Positions 31,363 through 41,541 of a DNA stretch of 43,160 nt are shown here, piece after piece. Source of the stretch: Kiritimatiellia bacterium (GTDB taxonomy: Bacteria; Verrucomicrobiota; Kiritimatiellia; RFP12; UBA1067); contig JAILJX010000090.1 of assembly GCA_024694365.1 (NCBI GenBank), positions 1 through 43,160 of the forward strand, in the 5' to 3' direction. The notes beneath the pieces were generated by a model, which made no database searches, was not told the DNA's origin, and worked only from the letters and a program-made list of their open reading frames with translations. Numbering within the stretch: the first letter of the stretch is position 1; every line of letters begins with the position of its first letter. A program made the translations under genes and the position numbers.

Positions 31363-31391
31363 ATTTTAACGAAATTCCCGCTCCCGCGCAA
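31363..31391 (-). promoter_or_regulatory. Promoter of the kduI-kduD-esterase operon
   Basis: On the minus strand: -35 TTGCGC (31391-31386), 17-base spacer, -10 TAAAAT (31368-31363). It gives a leader of about 22 bases carrying AAAGGAC. Confidence 0.6.
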
Positions 31392-31409
31392 TCCCCCTTT
31401 TGCGGCATG

Positions 31410-32234
31410 TCAGTTCCAGATCGCCCTGCAGTATATTCCGCTTGGGCATGGCATGCGGCTTCCTTCGAGAAGCATCTCGCCCGATTCGAGCCTCGCCTCC
31501 GGGAAGAGCTGGCCGAGGATGTTCTCCGCCCCGACAGGCGAGAGCCCCGGCGTATGGGAGGAGAAAAGCACGAAGGAAGGAGTCTTGGAAAGAAGGCGCT
31601 TCACGAGCGCGAGAGTCTCCTTCAGGTCTCGCTCTATCTTGTACATCTCGCCCCCGGCGCCGCGTCCGAAAGTCGGCGGATCGAGTATGATCGCGTCATA
31701 CTCTCTTCCGCGGCGTATTTCACGCTTCATGAACTTGTGGGCGTCGTCGACGATCCACCTGATCGGCGCGCCGGATAGCGCGTTCAGCCTCGCATTGCCT
31801 CTCGCCCATTCGACCATCCCCTTCGCCGCGTCGAGATGGCATGTCTCAGCCCCTCCGAGAGCCGCGGCCATAGTCGAGCCACCCGAATACGCAAAGAGGT
31901 TCAGAACCCTCGTGGCGCGCCCGGAACAGCGCTCGCGAATCCATTTCCACTGCGCGCGCTGCTCGGGAAAAATGCCGAGATGGCCGAAATCGGTTCCGCC
32001 GAGATTGAACTTTATCCCCGCGGTCTCGATCGTCCATCCTTCGGGAAGGTTGGACCTTCCGTGCCAGCGGTTGCCGTCTTCGCGGTCGAAGGAGGCATCG
32101 GCCCTGGACCATTCCGAGGAAGGCAGGGACGGACGCCACATCGCCTGCGAGCAGGGCCGGGCGAGCACGTAACGTCCGAACCGCTCGAGCTTGCGTCCGT
32201 CGCCAGAATCGAGAAGCCCGTAATCGTCAGCCAT
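31410..32234 (-). CDS. RlmI-like class I SAM-dependent methyltransferase
   Basis: A 274-residue methyltransferase. SAM-binding motif I is LNLFAYSGGSTMAAALGG, followed by the acidic HLDAAKG. The catalytic loop reads DAIILDPPTFGRG, the DPPTF form seen in RlmI/RlmK-type 23S rRNA cytosine or guanine methyltransferases. The N-terminal part (HGRSNLPEGW, FGHLGIFPEQRAQW) also fits this group, but no PUA domain is present. The target is not known. The ATG at 32234 shares its A with the preceding stop (TGATG). Confidence 0.82.
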   Translation of the reverse strand: MADDYGLLDSGDGRKLERFGRYVLARPCSQAMWRPSLPSSEWSRADASFDREDGNRWHGRSNLPEGWTIETAGIKFNLGGTDFGHLGIFPEQRAQWKWIRERCSGRATRVLNLFAYSGGSTMAAALGGAETCHLDAAKGMVEWARGNARLNALSGAPIRWIVDDAHKFMKREIRRGREYDAIILDPPTFGRGAGGEMYKIERDLKETLALVKRLLSKTPSFVLFSSHTPGLSPVGAENILGQLFPEARLESGEMLLEGSRMPCPSGIYCRAIWN

Positions 32235-34093
32235 CACTTGGCCTTGCGCTTTTTCATGATCTCGTCGAAATCGACGACGACCGGAAGCTTCGGGAGGTAC
32301 TTGTCGCCGGCGATTGCGCTGTCGAGTTCGGCGGCGCGGTCTGGATCGTACCACCAGTATGCGAGGGTGCTGGCTTCGTCGTCATACCGGGAAAGGACCG
32401 TGTCGGGCATTCCGAAGCGGTTCCAGTAGAGAAGGCGCGTTTCGACGGTGTTCCAGAGAAACGCGACGGGGCACTCGGCGGTCACGAGCTTGTCGATCTT
32501 GCGATACGTCTCCTCGCGGTCTGCCATGCGCGTCATCGTCTTCTCCTCGGCGATGAGCCTGTCGACTTCGGCGGACTTGAACCCAACGGTGTTGTTGCTC
32601 TGCTTGCGGTCCGCCTCGGAGGAGAGCCAGGCTATCTCGGGATTCGGGAAGAGCGAAGCCACCAAGGACTGCCACGTCATGTCGAAGTCGAAGGAGTCCA
32701 TCTTCTTCATCCATCCCGCGAAGTCGGTGCGGTCTATAGTCATCTCAATGCCGAGCTTTTTCATCTGCGCGTCGAACTGGGAGAGAAAGCGGTCTTCGGT
32801 CATGCTTCTCGAGAGGAAGGTGAACCTGAAGGGTTTTCCGTCCTTCATGATCATCACGCCATCTGCGTTCTGCCTGCAGCCCGCCTCTTCAAGAAGACGC
32901 TTCGCCCCCTCGAAATCGTAGAGGTAGAGCGGGTTGGTGCACGGATGGCTCTCGTCGTAGAGCGAACCGTAGAAGGATCTCTGGAGGAAGTATTCGTTGA
33001 ACATCATCGAGCGGTTCATGAATTCGCGGTCGAGAAGCATGGCCATCGCCTTCCTGACGCGTATGTCTTTGAACGGCGGACGGCGCATGTTCATCGCGAA
33101 GGCCTGGTAGCCGACGGGATTGTGGTTTCTGACGCGGCGCTTGACGATCCAGTTCCGGACGAATTTGGGTCCGTCGGTCTCCAGCGCCATCTGCCTCGCC
33201 GACGAGACTCTCATTATGTCCATCCTGTCATGCTTCAGCGCCGCGAACGCATTCTCCGACTCGGCTATGTAGTTCATCTTGATCTTGTCGAAGTTGTACA
33301 CGTGGCGGCAGCTGGGGAGGTCTTTCCTCCACCAATTCTTCTCGCGCTCGTACTCGGTCGCGACCCATTCTTCGGTGCGGGCGATCATGTAGGGTCCGCA
33401 GACAGGCGCGCCGACGAGATCGATCTTGTTGAAGTCCTGTCCCTCGAAAGCATGCTTCGGCATGATGTTGAACGTGCCGCAGTACATGAGGTCGCGCCAG
33501 TTCTTCTCCACGGGCTTGTCGCCGAATCTCCGCTTCGTGAATCTGATGCGGCGGGTGCGCTCAGCCCCGGCGTCGACAATCACAGGGCTTTCGAAGCAGC
33601 CGAGAATCGTCTTCCAGGAACCGGTGTCGCTCTTGGGGTCCAGTATGACGTCGAACGTCCACTTTACGTCATCCGCTGTGACCGGGAAGCCGTCGGACCA
33701 TTTGGCATCCGCGTCGATCTCGAACTCGAAGGTAGTTCCATCATCGGAGACCCACCATCTTCTCGCCAGGTGGGGCGCGAAGTCGAGAGTCTCGGTGTCG
33801 GTGACGATGAGCGAACCGTACATCATCGCAAACATCATCATCGTGTATGAGTTGTTGTCGATGTACGCGTTGAAGCTCTTGGGCGAGGAGCCTCCCCAGA
33901 ACCTGAGTATGCCCCCCTTCCTCGCCCTGGGAGAGGCGATGGGATCGGGCTCGTCTTTCCAGTCGGGCGCCGGATACGAGGCGCAGGCGAGCCCGGCGCA
34001 GGGAAGGATGTCGGGCCTGCTCTCGGGCATCTGGATTGCGGGTGAGGACGCCGGAAGCGCCGCTGCGGCGATTATGGAAGCGAGCATGCTCAC
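32234..34093 (-). CDS. Family-5 extracellular solute-binding protein (peptide/oligosaccharide type)
   Basis: A 619-residue periplasmic binding protein of the DppA/OppA/YejA class. The signature regions are [49 protein letters not shown] and [24 protein letters not shown]. The N-terminal 20 residues are hydrophobic without a clear basic stretch, so the signal peptide is weak. The GTG at 34093 has GGAGG 5 bases upstream and overlaps the dapL stop (GTGA). No permease or ATPase gene lies next to it, so it must use a transporter encoded elsewhere, or serve as a stand-alone binding protein. Confidence 0.88.
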   Translation of the reverse strand: MSMLASIIAAAALPASSPAIQMPESRPDILPCAGLACASYPAPDWKDEPDPIASPRARKGGILRFWGGSSPKSFNAYIDNNSYTMMMFAMMYGSLIVTDTETLDFAPHLARRWWVSDDGTTFEFEIDADAKWSDGFPVTADDVKWTFDVILDPKSDTGSWKTILGCFESPVIVDAGAERTRRIRFTKRRFGDKPVEKNWRDLMYCGTFNIMPKHAFEGQDFNKIDLVGAPVCGPYMIARTEEWVATEYEREKNWWRKDLPSCRHVYNFDKIKMNYIAESENAFAALKHDRMDIMRVSSARQMALETDGPKFVRNWIVKRRVRNHNPVGYQAFAMNMRRPPFKDIRVRKAMAMLLDREFMNRSMMFNEYFLQRSFYGSLYDESHPCTNPLYLYDFEGAKRLLEEAGCRQNADGVMIMKDGKPFRFTFLSRSMTEDRFLSQFDAQMKKLGIEMTIDRTDFAGWMKKMDSFDFDMTWQSLVASLFPNPEIAWLSSEADRKQSNNTVGFKSAEVDRLIAEEKTMTRMADREETYRKIDKLVTAECPVAFLWNTVETRLLYWNRFGMPDTVLSRYDDEASTLAYWWYDPDRAAELDSAIAGDKYLPKLPVVVDFDEIMKKRKAK

Positions 34094-35313
34094 AGGACCC
34101 TCCCCAGGCGATCGATCGCCTCGATGACGTTTTCCCTGGAATTGAACGAGGATATGCGTATGTATCCCTCGCCCGCGCGACCGAATCCGGCTCCTGGCGT
34201 CGTCACGACGTTCGCCTCTTTGAGAAGCCTGTCGAAGAACTCCCAGCTGTCGCCCTTGACCGCCACCCAGAGGTAGGGCGAGTCTCCTCCTCCCGCGACT
34301 TCGTAGCCGAGCTTCTGCAGAGCCTCCTTCATCAGCCTTCCGTTCTCAAGGTAGAAGTCGATCGTGGCCTTCGTCTGGACGCGGCCCTCGGGCGAGTAGA
34401 CTGCCTCGGCGCCGCGCTGCGTGATGTAGCTAGCGCCGTTGAACTTTGTCGTCTGGCGGCGCGTCCACATCGGACGCAGCTCCACGCTTTTGCCGTCCGC
34501 CGCATAAGCGACGAGTCCCTTGGGGACGACCGTATAGCCGCACCTCACGCCGGTGAACCCGGCGGTCTTGGAGAAGCTCCTGAACTCTATGGCACACGTC
34601 CTGGCGCCTTTGCACTCGTAGATCGAGTGGGGGATGCCGGGGGTGCGGATGAACGCCTCGTAGGCCGCGTCGAAAAGTATCAGCGACTTGTTCGCATTGG
34701 CCCAGTCCACCCACGCCTGAAGCTGCTCCAGGGTCGCGACCGCGCCTGTAGGATTGTTGGGGTAGCAGAGATACACGATGTCGCATCCCGCAGCCGATTC
34801 GGGCGAGGGGACGAATCCGTTCGAGGCGTCGCACGTAAGGTAGACGAGCCCGGAGTAGCGTCCGCCCTCGTTCGCTCCGGTCCTTCCGGCCATTACGTTG
34901 GTGTCGACATAGACGGGATACACGGGATCTCCGACCGCTATCTTCACGTCGCCGCCGAAGAGCTCCTGTATGTTGCCGCAGTCGCATTTCGCGCCGTCGG
35001 AGATGAATATCTCGTCCGCCGCGATGTCGATCCCCCTGTCGGCGAAATCGCATTTCGCCGCGGCTTCGCGCAGGAACGCGTAGCCCTGCTCCGGACCGTA
35101 TCCGTGGAAAGTGCCTCTTGCCGCCTCGTCGTCCACCGCCCTGTGCATGGCCGCGACTACAGCCGGGGCCAGGGGTTCGGTCACGTCGCCGATGCCAAGA
35201 CGGATGATCTTCGCGCCGGGATTCGCGTTCTGGTGGGCGGAGACGCGATGGGCGATTTCTGTGAACAGGTAGCTCGCCTGTATTTTCGAGTAGTTTTCGT
35301 TTACGTGAAGCAT
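34090..35313 (-). CDS. dapL: LL-diaminopimelate aminotransferase
   Basis: A 407-residue PLP aminotransferase that makes LL-diaminopimelate in one step from tetrahydrodipicolinate, for lysine and peptidoglycan. DapL-typical features are the start [37 protein letters not shown] and the PLP lysine Lys249 in [15 protein letters not shown]. DapL is found in plants, Chlamydiae, Verrucomicrobiota and some other bacteria. It starts 4 bases after the preceding coiled-coil gene. Confidence 0.95.
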   Translation of the reverse strand: MLHVNENYSKIQASYLFTEIAHRVSAHQNANPGAKIIRLGIGDVTEPLAPAVVAAMHRAVDDEAARGTFHGYGPEQGYAFLREAAAKCDFADRGIDIAADEIFISDGAKCDCGNIQELFGGDVKIAVGDPVYPVYVDTNVMAGRTGANEGGRYSGLVYLTCDASNGFVPSPESAAGCDIVYLCYPNNPTGAVATLEQLQAWVDWANANKSLILFDAAYEAFIRTPGIPHSIYECKGARTCAIEFRSFSKTAGFTGVRCGYTVVPKGLVAYAADGKSVELRPMWTRRQTTKFNGASYITQRGAEAVYSPEGRVQTKATIDFYLENGRLMKEALQKLGYEVAGGGDSPYLWVAVKGDSWEFFDRLLKEANVVTTPGAGFGRAGEGYIRISSFNSRENVIEAIDRLGRVL

Positions 35314-35317
35314 GGCT

Positions 35318-36139
35318 TTATGGATTTTCCTGTGGTGTTGTTGAAATGTTCTCGGTTCCTATGTCGTCGATGACGGTACTGATCATGCCGCTTATGCCGC
35401 CGCTCGATGACGTGGCTTCGACGATGTCGCCGATCGTGTCGCGTATGACCTCCCCCTCCTCGCCGGGATATCCGAGCTCTTCGGTCATCTGATCGAGGAG
35501 AATCTCGCGTTCCTTCTTCGCCAGCGGGGCGATCTCCATCTGAAGCTGCACCTGCTCGGCGAGCGTCCCCATGTCGGGGATGAGGCCGGTCGCCTTCCCG
35601 GCAAGCTCCTCCTGGCGGGCAAGAAGCTCCATGTACCGCGCATGCGACGAGCGATCGGAGTCGTCCATCTTCGAGGTGTCGACCGATTCCAGGAATCCCA
35701 TCCGCCCTTTCGCACGTTCGCTCCTGCGGGCACGCATATGGGCGAAAACGTTGGATACGACGCCGTATTCCGCGGCGGAGAGGCTTCCCTTGAGCTGACC
35801 TTCGATCCCATCCCCCGCGGAAAGAAGGTCCAGGGGCTGAACGGCGGGAACGGTCGCTGCGGGCACGGCTTCCGCGGCAGGCTCTGCGGCGGCGGGCGAC
35901 GCCTGGACGGACCTGAGGTCCGCCAGCTCCCGCTCCAGCTCGGCGATGCGCCTGTTCGCGTTGTCGAGCGCCGAGTTGTCGGTCACCACCTTGATTTTTT
36001 CGATCTCGACGGGTTTCTCCGTTTCGGACGGACGGCAGACGATCCCCAGGAGAGATCCTGCAGCGACAGCCGCGCCGAGCGAGGAAAGAAGCACGGCGAA
36101 TTTGAGGGTTTTCTGTTTGTCAGGCGCTTCCATCGTCAT
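35318..36139 (-). CDS. Membrane-anchored coiled-coil protein of unknown function
   Basis: A 273-residue protein that I do not recognise. A short basic N-terminus precedes one transmembrane helix (about 13-35, [22 protein letters not shown]). A short coiled coil follows (about 55-80, [15 protein letters not shown]), then an Ala/Pro-rich linker and a helical region (about 110-235). The tail is Gly/Ser/Thr-rich. The start at ATG 36139 overlaps the preceding stop as ATGA. Its place between an O-antigen-ligase-like gene and dapL suggests an envelope role, no more. Confidence 0.7.
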   Translation of the reverse strand: MTMEAPDKQKTLKFAVLLSSLGAAVAAGSLLGIVCRPSETEKPVEIEKIKVVTDNSALDNANRRIAELERELADLRSVQASPAAAEPAAEAVPAATVPAVQPLDLLSAGDGIEGQLKGSLSAAEYGVVSNVFAHMRARRSERAKGRMGFLESVDTSKMDDSDRSSHARYMELLARQEELAGKATGLIPDMGTLAEQVQLQMEIAPLAKKEREILLDQMTEELGYPGEEGEVIRDTIGDIVEATSSSGGISGMISTVIDDIGTENISTTPQENP

Positions 36140-37680
36140 TTCTCTTTGATTTTGGGCATGAAGCCGTCCATTGAAGCCAGCGACACGAAAAAGAGGGAAA
36201 GAACCGCGGGGCTACGCAACGGACAGTCGCCGAGCGAATGCAGCAACGTAGCCACCGCCGACAGGAGTATGCAGAATACCGGCGCAGGGAGAGCGAAGAT
36301 GGCTATCGGCTTCGGCGGCTGATCCTTGGGCTTCGTGAACCGTACGGAATCGATAAGCGCTTTCCATACGCGGCCCAAGGGCCAGACGAGCATCGCTATT
36401 ATCACGAGGATCAGCGCCACGCCCGCGATGCCGTGCTCGGCGAGGAACTGGAGGAAATCGTTGTGGACGTTCGCGCCGCCAGTGCGCTGGATGTTCTTGT
36501 ATTCTTCGTCCGTCATCTTGGGTATGGAAAGATGCTTGTACCCCCATCCTCCTACACCGAAAATGGGATGGTCCTTCCAGACTCTGACGGCAAGCCTGGC
36601 GTGGTACTGTCCCTGCCCGGACGTCCTGTCGATCGCGTCTTTCATGTCGAATGAATTCCACTCTTTCTTCAGGTGGCCCGGGAAAGAGCTGCCCTTGAGG
36701 ACCTTGTTCTGCACCGGATCGGACAGGAACACGAAGACGAGCGTCGCTATGAGGACGAACGCGAAAAGATTGGCGCAGGCCGCCTTCACCCTTTTCGCCC
36801 TGTGCATGCGGGCTAGGAATGTCGTGAGCGCATGGGCGTAGAACAGTATCGCAAGGCCTCCTGCGAGGAGTATCGTCGCTCTCGACAGCGTCATGAGCGC
36901 CGAGACGAAGAAGAATACCGCCGGAACGAGCATTATGTGCTTCGACCAGAATATCTTGTGGTTCGCCTTCGTCACAGATTCCTTGTCTTTGGCGTTGCGG
37001 AGGTTGCGGGCTTCTTCAACCTTCCACCTCCACGTCGCGACCGCCAGCGCAAAAAGCGTGGTGAAGTAGTCGCCTGCCATGTTGGGGTAGCCGAACGTGG
37101 AGAAGTAGTAGACCTTGTGGAGATCTGTCCAGAGAGGTCCGGGCGCGCTTGCCGCGGCCTGGACTATGCCGAGAAGGCTCAGCGCGAAACCGTTCCACAC
37201 CATAAGCTCCACAACCATCCTTTTCCCGCGCTTGAGCAGTGAATGCTTGACCGCCATCATGGCAGTCAGCGCAGGGATGAACCAGAGGACGACGTTCAAG
37301 TGATGCATCCTGTTCACGCAGGAGGGAAGGTACGGAACGGGCGGCGCCGCCGATTTCCCGTCGAACGCGATCAGCGGATAGTCGCAAACGGGACACAGCG
37401 CCTTGTTGGCGAGCGGTATGAGAAGAAGCGCCATCAGGGCCAGCGCAATCCACGTGAGCGGGTCGCGCTTGATGGCCGACCACATCCTCTCCCTCGCTTC
37501 GTATGTCGTCTCCCCGGAATGGCGCTGCGGGAAGCAGAGCATGAATTCGAAGAGCAGCGCCAGCAGCCACGGAATGGTCGGCGTGAGCGCGGCGGCGACA
37601 GTTCCGCCGTAGAGCCACGCAAACGCCGAGCATATCACGGCGATCTGTATAGCGACAATGTTATCGTAGAGAAACCACAT
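36136..37680 (-). CDS. O-antigen-ligase/Wzy-like membrane protein
   Basis: A 514-residue integral membrane protein with about 12 transmembrane segments. The Wzy_C-type region near 360-430 has the periplasmic loop with Arg/His residues (RLAVRVWKDHPIFGVGGWGY followed by NVHNDFLQFLAEHGIAG), typical of O-antigen ligases and polymerases. Such proteins join lipid-linked glycans to lipid A core or to proteins, or polymerise them. The ATG at 37680 is preferred over 37704 because GGAAGG lies 9 bases upstream; it overlaps the ispG end by 20 bases. Substrate and exact reaction are unknown. Confidence 0.85.
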   Translation of the reverse strand: MWFLYDNIVAIQIAVICSAFAWLYGGTVAAALTPTIPWLLALLFEFMLCFPQRHSGETTYEARERMWSAIKRDPLTWIALALMALLLIPLANKALCPVCDYPLIAFDGKSAAPPVPYLPSCVNRMHHLNVVLWFIPALTAMMAVKHSLLKRGKRMVVELMVWNGFALSLLGIVQAAASAPGPLWTDLHKVYYFSTFGYPNMAGDYFTTLFALAVATWRWKVEEARNLRNAKDKESVTKANHKIFWSKHIMLVPAVFFFVSALMTLSRATILLAGGLAILFYAHALTTFLARMHRAKRVKAACANLFAFVLIATLVFVFLSDPVQNKVLKGSSFPGHLKKEWNSFDMKDAIDRTSGQGQYHARLAVRVWKDHPIFGVGGWGYKHLSIPKMTDEEYKNIQRTGGANVHNDFLQFLAEHGIAGVALILVIIAMLVWPLGRVWKALIDSVRFTKPKDQPPKPIAIFALPAPVFCILLSAVATLLHSLGDCPLRSPAVLSLFFVSLASMDGFMPKIKEK

Positions 37681-38749
37681 GCTCCATGACCTTCCCGGGC
37701 GCATCCTTTTCGGACACCTTGCCCTTGTTCTCCCCTTTTACGAAAAGAATGAATTCTCCCAATCCCCCGCAAAGCGCGATGTCGGCCCCTTTCGCCTCCC
37801 CGGGACCGTTCACGACGCATCCCATGACCGCTACATGCGGCAGTTCCGTCGCGTCCCCTGCCTTGCGGCGCTCGGCGGCGAGAGCCTCCATGCGCTCTTC
37901 GACTTCTGAAGCCACCCTGAAAAGATTCACCTTCGTGCGTCCGCACGTCGGACACGACGTTATCGCCGGTCCGTCCGGCTTGAGCCCCAGAGACCGCAGT
38001 ATCTCCATCCCGACGCGAACCTCCTGCTCGGGACGGTCTGTTAGCGAAACGCGCACAGTGTCGCCGATGCCCTCCGAAAGAAGGATTCCGAGAGCGACGG
38101 AATTCCTGACTGCGCCGGGCAGGAACGTGCCGGCTTCAGTTACGCCTATGTGCAGCGGACAATCCGTCCGTTCCGCCAGGAGCCTGTACGATTCGAGCGT
38201 CGTCTTGACGTTCGAGGCCTTCGCCGATATCACGACATCGCGGAATCCTTCGTCTTCGAGAATCTTGAGATGCCCCAGCGCCGATCTGCACAGAGCTTCG
38301 GGAACAGTAATCCTGCCCGACCTCGCGGCGACGTCGAGATCGCGCTCGAGGCTTCCGAAATTCACCCCTATCCTGATCGGCACCTTTTTAGCCTTGGCGG
38401 CCCTGACGACGGCCTGGACCCTGTCGCGCGAGCCGATATTCCCCGGATTGAGCCTCAATGCGTCCGTCCCAGCCTCTATCGCGGCCAGGGCGCACCTGTA
38501 GTCGAAATGGATGTCTGCGATCAGCGGCAAGGGAGACGTCTTCTTCACTTCCCCCAGGACTTTCGCAGCCTCGAGATCAGGAACGGTAAGCCTGTAGAGG
38601 TCGCATCCGAGCGCCGCGCAGCTTTCTATCTGCGCCGAAATACCCGCCGCGTCGTGCGGATCGACGTTGCTCATCGTCTGCACGCTTACCGGGGCGCCCC
38701 CGCCCATGGGGACCTTCCCGACGGTCACCTCTCTCGTCCTACACCGCAT
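37661..38749 (-). CDS. ispG: 4-hydroxy-3-methylbut-2-en-1-yl diphosphate synthase
   Basis: A 362-residue 4Fe-4S enzyme of the MEP isoprenoid pathway (MEcPP to HMBPP). The iron-sulfur ligands are Cys266 and Cys269 (SCPTCGR), Cys311 (VMGCVVNGPGEAKGADIA) and Glu318. The N-terminal barrel carries SVQTMSN, IADIHFD and LRLNPGNIG. The length agrees with the short bacterial form. It overlaps the end of rseP by 11 bases. With dxr two genes upstream, two steps of the pathway share one operon. Confidence 0.96.
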   Translation of the reverse strand: MRCRTREVTVGKVPMGGGAPVSVQTMSNVDPHDAAGISAQIESCAALGCDLYRLTVPDLEAAKVLGEVKKTSPLPLIADIHFDYRCALAAIEAGTDALRLNPGNIGSRDRVQAVVRAAKAKKVPIRIGVNFGSLERDLDVAARSGRITVPEALCRSALGHLKILEDEGFRDVVISAKASNVKTTLESYRLLAERTDCPLHIGVTEAGTFLPGAVRNSVALGILLSEGIGDTVRVSLTDRPEQEVRVGMEILRSLGLKPDGPAITSCPTCGRTKVNLFRVASEVEERMEALAAERRKAGDATELPHVAVMGCVVNGPGEAKGADIALCGGLGEFILFVKGENKGKVSEKDAPGKVMEHVVSLR

Positions 38750-40430
38750 TCACGCCCTCCGGAACGACAATCTCTATCGCATCCGCCGGATCTTTCGCGC
38801 TGTGGCGTTTCCAGCTGCGCCACGAGTCGCTGCATATGAGAACCGCCATGAGCGCCAACAGAAGATACATGAACCCCGTCGAGAGAGCCGAGACGACCTT
38901 CTCGGGAACTCTTCTGCGGAACACGAGCGCGATGAGCGCGAAGAGTATGAGGCCGCCGTCCAACACCGGAATCGGCAGAAGGTTCATGACCGCGAGGTTT
39001 GTGCTGAGGAATCTCAGGAAGCCGAGTCCATCGGTGAAACTGTGCCTGAGGCTCTTGTATATCCCCTCGGCTATCATAACGGGTCCGCCCAGCGCCTTGC
39101 CCGTGGCCTTCGCCTCTTTCGGCGTCACCAGCGCCTTCAGCACGCGGAATATCGCCCCGGCGTCCCATGCGAGCTGATCGACGGGATTGCGGGAAGGCAT
39201 CCAGGAAACCGCGCCGGTCGGATTGGGCTTGCTGAACGCCTGTATGAAGAGCGCCCCTTTCGCCGCATCGCGCTGCGGCGTGACGACAAGCTTGACTTCG
39301 TCCGTCTCAAGTTCGCTCGCGGGCGTATCGCGCTCTACGCAGACGGAAACCTTCCCGCCTTTCCCGGCGGCGAGCTCTTCGAACCGGCTCCACGTCCAAA
39401 TCTCCTCCCCATCGACGCTGGCGATCCGGTCCCCTTTGCAGAGCCCGGCCTTCTCGGCGGCGGAGCCCGCCTCGACTTCCGCAACGACCGCAGCGAAGGA
39501 GTTCGTCGGACACGCCGCCCCGATGAAATACCCAGTAAGCCACGCTTCCCCGGCCTTTTCCTTCGCCTCGACCGCGGCTATTTCGAAGATGTTCGTCGCC
39601 CCTTCGCGAACGGCGGCGACTTTGGCCTTCTCGCCGGATTCCCTCACCGCCATCGCTATGTCGAGGGCGGACCAAACCTCGCGTCCGTCAATGGAGACGA
39701 TCCTGTCGCCTTTCCTCATCCCCGCCTTTTCCGCGGGGCCGTCCTTCCACACGCTCTCGACCTCCGGAGCGGGGAGCGTTTCGTCGCATTTCGCCCCGGC
39801 TGTCCCGTCCAGCTCGAGGGACACGGTCTTCTTCGGGTTCCGAGGACGCCTTACGATGAATTCCGTCGGCTTGCCGTCGGTTATCTGCACCTCCGTCATC
39901 AGCTCCGACCACGTCTTGACCTCGTGTCCGCCGACCGAGAGTATGACGTCCCCTCTCTGCATGCCGGCCTTCTGCGCGGCGCTTCCTTTTTCGAAGCCTC
40001 CGATTTCCGGTTTCATCTCCCCGAAGCGAGCCGACGGGATAAGCGAGAGCGCTATCGCCAGCACCACCGCCAGAACGATGTTCATCGCAGGCCCCGCGAC
40101 CGCGACGAGAAGTTCCTTCCACGCCGGTATCTTTCGCCTAGGCGGCGCCGCGTCCTTGTTTTTGCCGGTCGCCCCTTCGAGCGCCTTTGTGCCTTCGGGG
40201 TCGACGTCGGGTATGGAAACGTAACCGCCGAGCGGAATCCAGCTGATGCGGTATTCAACGCCGCCTTTCGTCCATTTGCATATCGCCGGCCCGAACCCTA
40301 TCGAGAATCTTTCGACCTTGAGCCCGAGCTTCAGCGCGACTATGAAATGTCCGAATTCGTGTATCGCTATCGCAAGCGAGAAAAGCAGCAGACAAAGCGC
40401 AATGTATCCGATCGTAACGAGAATTTCCAT
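38739..40430 (-). CDS. rseP: RIP site-2 metalloprotease with three PDZ domains
   Basis: A 563-residue inner-membrane zinc protease that cleaves transmembrane anti-sigma factors and signal peptides. The HEFGH motif is at 24-28 in the first helix, and the third ligand Asp491 lies in NLLPIPVLDGG. Between them are three PDZ-like domains, at about 142-210, 224-290 and 313-385, each with an A-x-K-A-G-(M/L)-x-x-G-D-x-I segment; E. coli RseP has two. The start at ATG 40430 has AGGA 6 bases upstream, 3 bases after the dxr stop. The dxr-rseP neighbourhood is conserved in many bacteria. Confidence 0.94.
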   Translation of the reverse strand: MEILVTIGYIALCLLLFSLAIAIHEFGHFIVALKLGLKVERFSIGFGPAICKWTKGGVEYRISWIPLGGYVSIPDVDPEGTKALEGATGKNKDAAPPRRKIPAWKELLVAVAGPAMNIVLAVVLAIALSLIPSARFGEMKPEIGGFEKGSAAQKAGMQRGDVILSVGGHEVKTWSELMTEVQITDGKPTEFIVRRPRNPKKTVSLELDGTAGAKCDETLPAPEVESVWKDGPAEKAGMRKGDRIVSIDGREVWSALDIAMAVRESGEKAKVAAVREGATNIFEIAAVEAKEKAGEAWLTGYFIGAACPTNSFAAVVAEVEAGSAAEKAGLCKGDRIASVDGEEIWTWSRFEELAAGKGGKVSVCVERDTPASELETDEVKLVVTPQRDAAKGALFIQAFSKPNPTGAVSWMPSRNPVDQLAWDAGAIFRVLKALVTPKEAKATGKALGGPVMIAEGIYKSLRHSFTDGLGFLRFLSTNLAVMNLLPIPVLDGGLILFALIALVFRRRVPEKVVSALSTGFMYLLLALMAVLICSDSWRSWKRHSAKDPADAIEIVVPEGVNAV

Positions 40431-40433
40431 CTG

Positions 40434-41513
40434 TTATCCTTTCAATCCCTCCAGCCTGCGGCGAGTCCATTCCGCCGCTTCGAAAACAGCCTCAGGCGAA
40501 TCGCAGGCCATTTCCGGCGCGTGTTCCAGCACTTCTTCCACCGTCTTCGCTATCCCGGTGTATGGGATGCGCCCGGAAAGGAACGCATCCACCGCCCATT
40601 CGTCGGCCGCCGCAAGAACAGCGCTTGCGCATCCGCCTGCGCGCGCGGAGGCTTTCACAAGCTCCAGGCACGGGAAACGCACGGGATCCGGCTTTCTGAA
40701 AGTGAGCGCGCCGAGCGCAGCGAGATCGAGCCTCGCACGTTCCGAGCGCAGACGCTTCGGACCGGTCAGCGCGTATTGTATGGCGACTCTCATGTCAGGC
40801 GGCGAAAGCTGCGCGAGCGTCGCGCCGTCAGTGAACGTGACGAGCGAATGGACTATCGACTCCGGATGCACCACGACGTCGATCCTGTCCACAGGCACCC
40901 CGAACAGCCATCTCGCCTCGAGTATCTCGAAGCCTTTGTTCATCATCGTCGAACTGTCTACCGTCACTTTGGGGCCCATCTTCCATCTGGGATGGTTCAG
41001 CGCCTGCGCCGGAGTCACCGCGGAAAGATCGGACGGCGCATCGAGGAACGGACCTCCCGACGCCGTGAGAATAAGCCTGTCCACGGCACCATTCCCCTCC
41101 GTCCCGGCCAGGCACTGCCATATCGCGCTGTGCTCAGAGTCGACCGGAAGGAACTTCACGCCCTTTCTCTTCGCCGCCGATGTCACCAGCTCGCCCGCCA
41201 TGACCATGACTTCTTTAGTGGCGAGGGCAATGTCCATTCCCTTTTCTATCGCCGCAAGAGTCGGCTTCAGCCCCGAAAGCCCCACTGTCGCGACAAGGCA
41301 TATGTCGGCATCGTTCTCCTCAACCGCCCTGGTCGCCGCGTCTTCCCCTACATACGCCTTCGCCCCAAGCTTTCTCGCCGCCTCTTCGCACGCTTCGCGC
41401 GACTTCAATGCCGATACGGCCGTGACTTTGAACGCTTCAGGGTGCGAAAGAACGACATCGACGGCATTGCCCCCGATTGACCCCGTAACGCCTAGAATCG
41501 CGATTTTTTTCAC
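40434..41513 (-). CDS. dxr: 1-deoxy-D-xylulose-5-phosphate reductoisomerase
   Basis: A 359-residue NADPH enzyme making methylerythritol phosphate in the MEP pathway. The nucleotide-binding motif is GVTGSIGGN (8-16); then come TKE, the metal and substrate site PVDSEHSA, TASGGPF and HPRWKMGPKVTVDSSTMMNKG. It starts at GTG 41513, 10 bases after a -10 hexamer and without a Shine-Dalgarno sequence, so it is probably translated from an almost leaderless mRNA. It heads the long operon that runs to 31410. Confidence 0.96.
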   Translation of the reverse strand: MKKIAILGVTGSIGGNAVDVVLSHPEAFKVTAVSALKSREACEEAARKLGAKAYVGEDAATRAVEENDADICLVATVGLSGLKPTLAAIEKGMDIALATKEVMVMAGELVTSAAKRKGVKFLPVDSEHSAIWQCLAGTEGNGAVDRLILTASGGPFLDAPSDLSAVTPAQALNHPRWKMGPKVTVDSSTMMNKGFEILEARWLFGVPVDRIDVVVHPESIVHSLVTFTDGATLAQLSPPDMRVAIQYALTGPKRLRSERARLDLAALGALTFRKPDPVRFPCLELVKASARAGGCASAVLAAADEWAVDAFLSGRIPYTGIAKTVEEVLEHAPEMACDSPEAVFEAAEWTRRRLEGLKG

Positions 41514-41522
41514 TTGAAGGAT

Positions 41523-41531
41523 ATTATATCA
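41523..41531 (-). promoter_or_regulatory. Extended -10 promoter of the dxr operon
   Basis: On the minus strand: six T, then TGA and TATAAT. It is the only evident promoter for the eight overlapping or nearly overlapping genes from dxr to the methyltransferase (31410). The hexamer ends 10 bases before the GTG start. Confidence 0.6.
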
Positions 41532-41541
41532 AAAAACCGCC

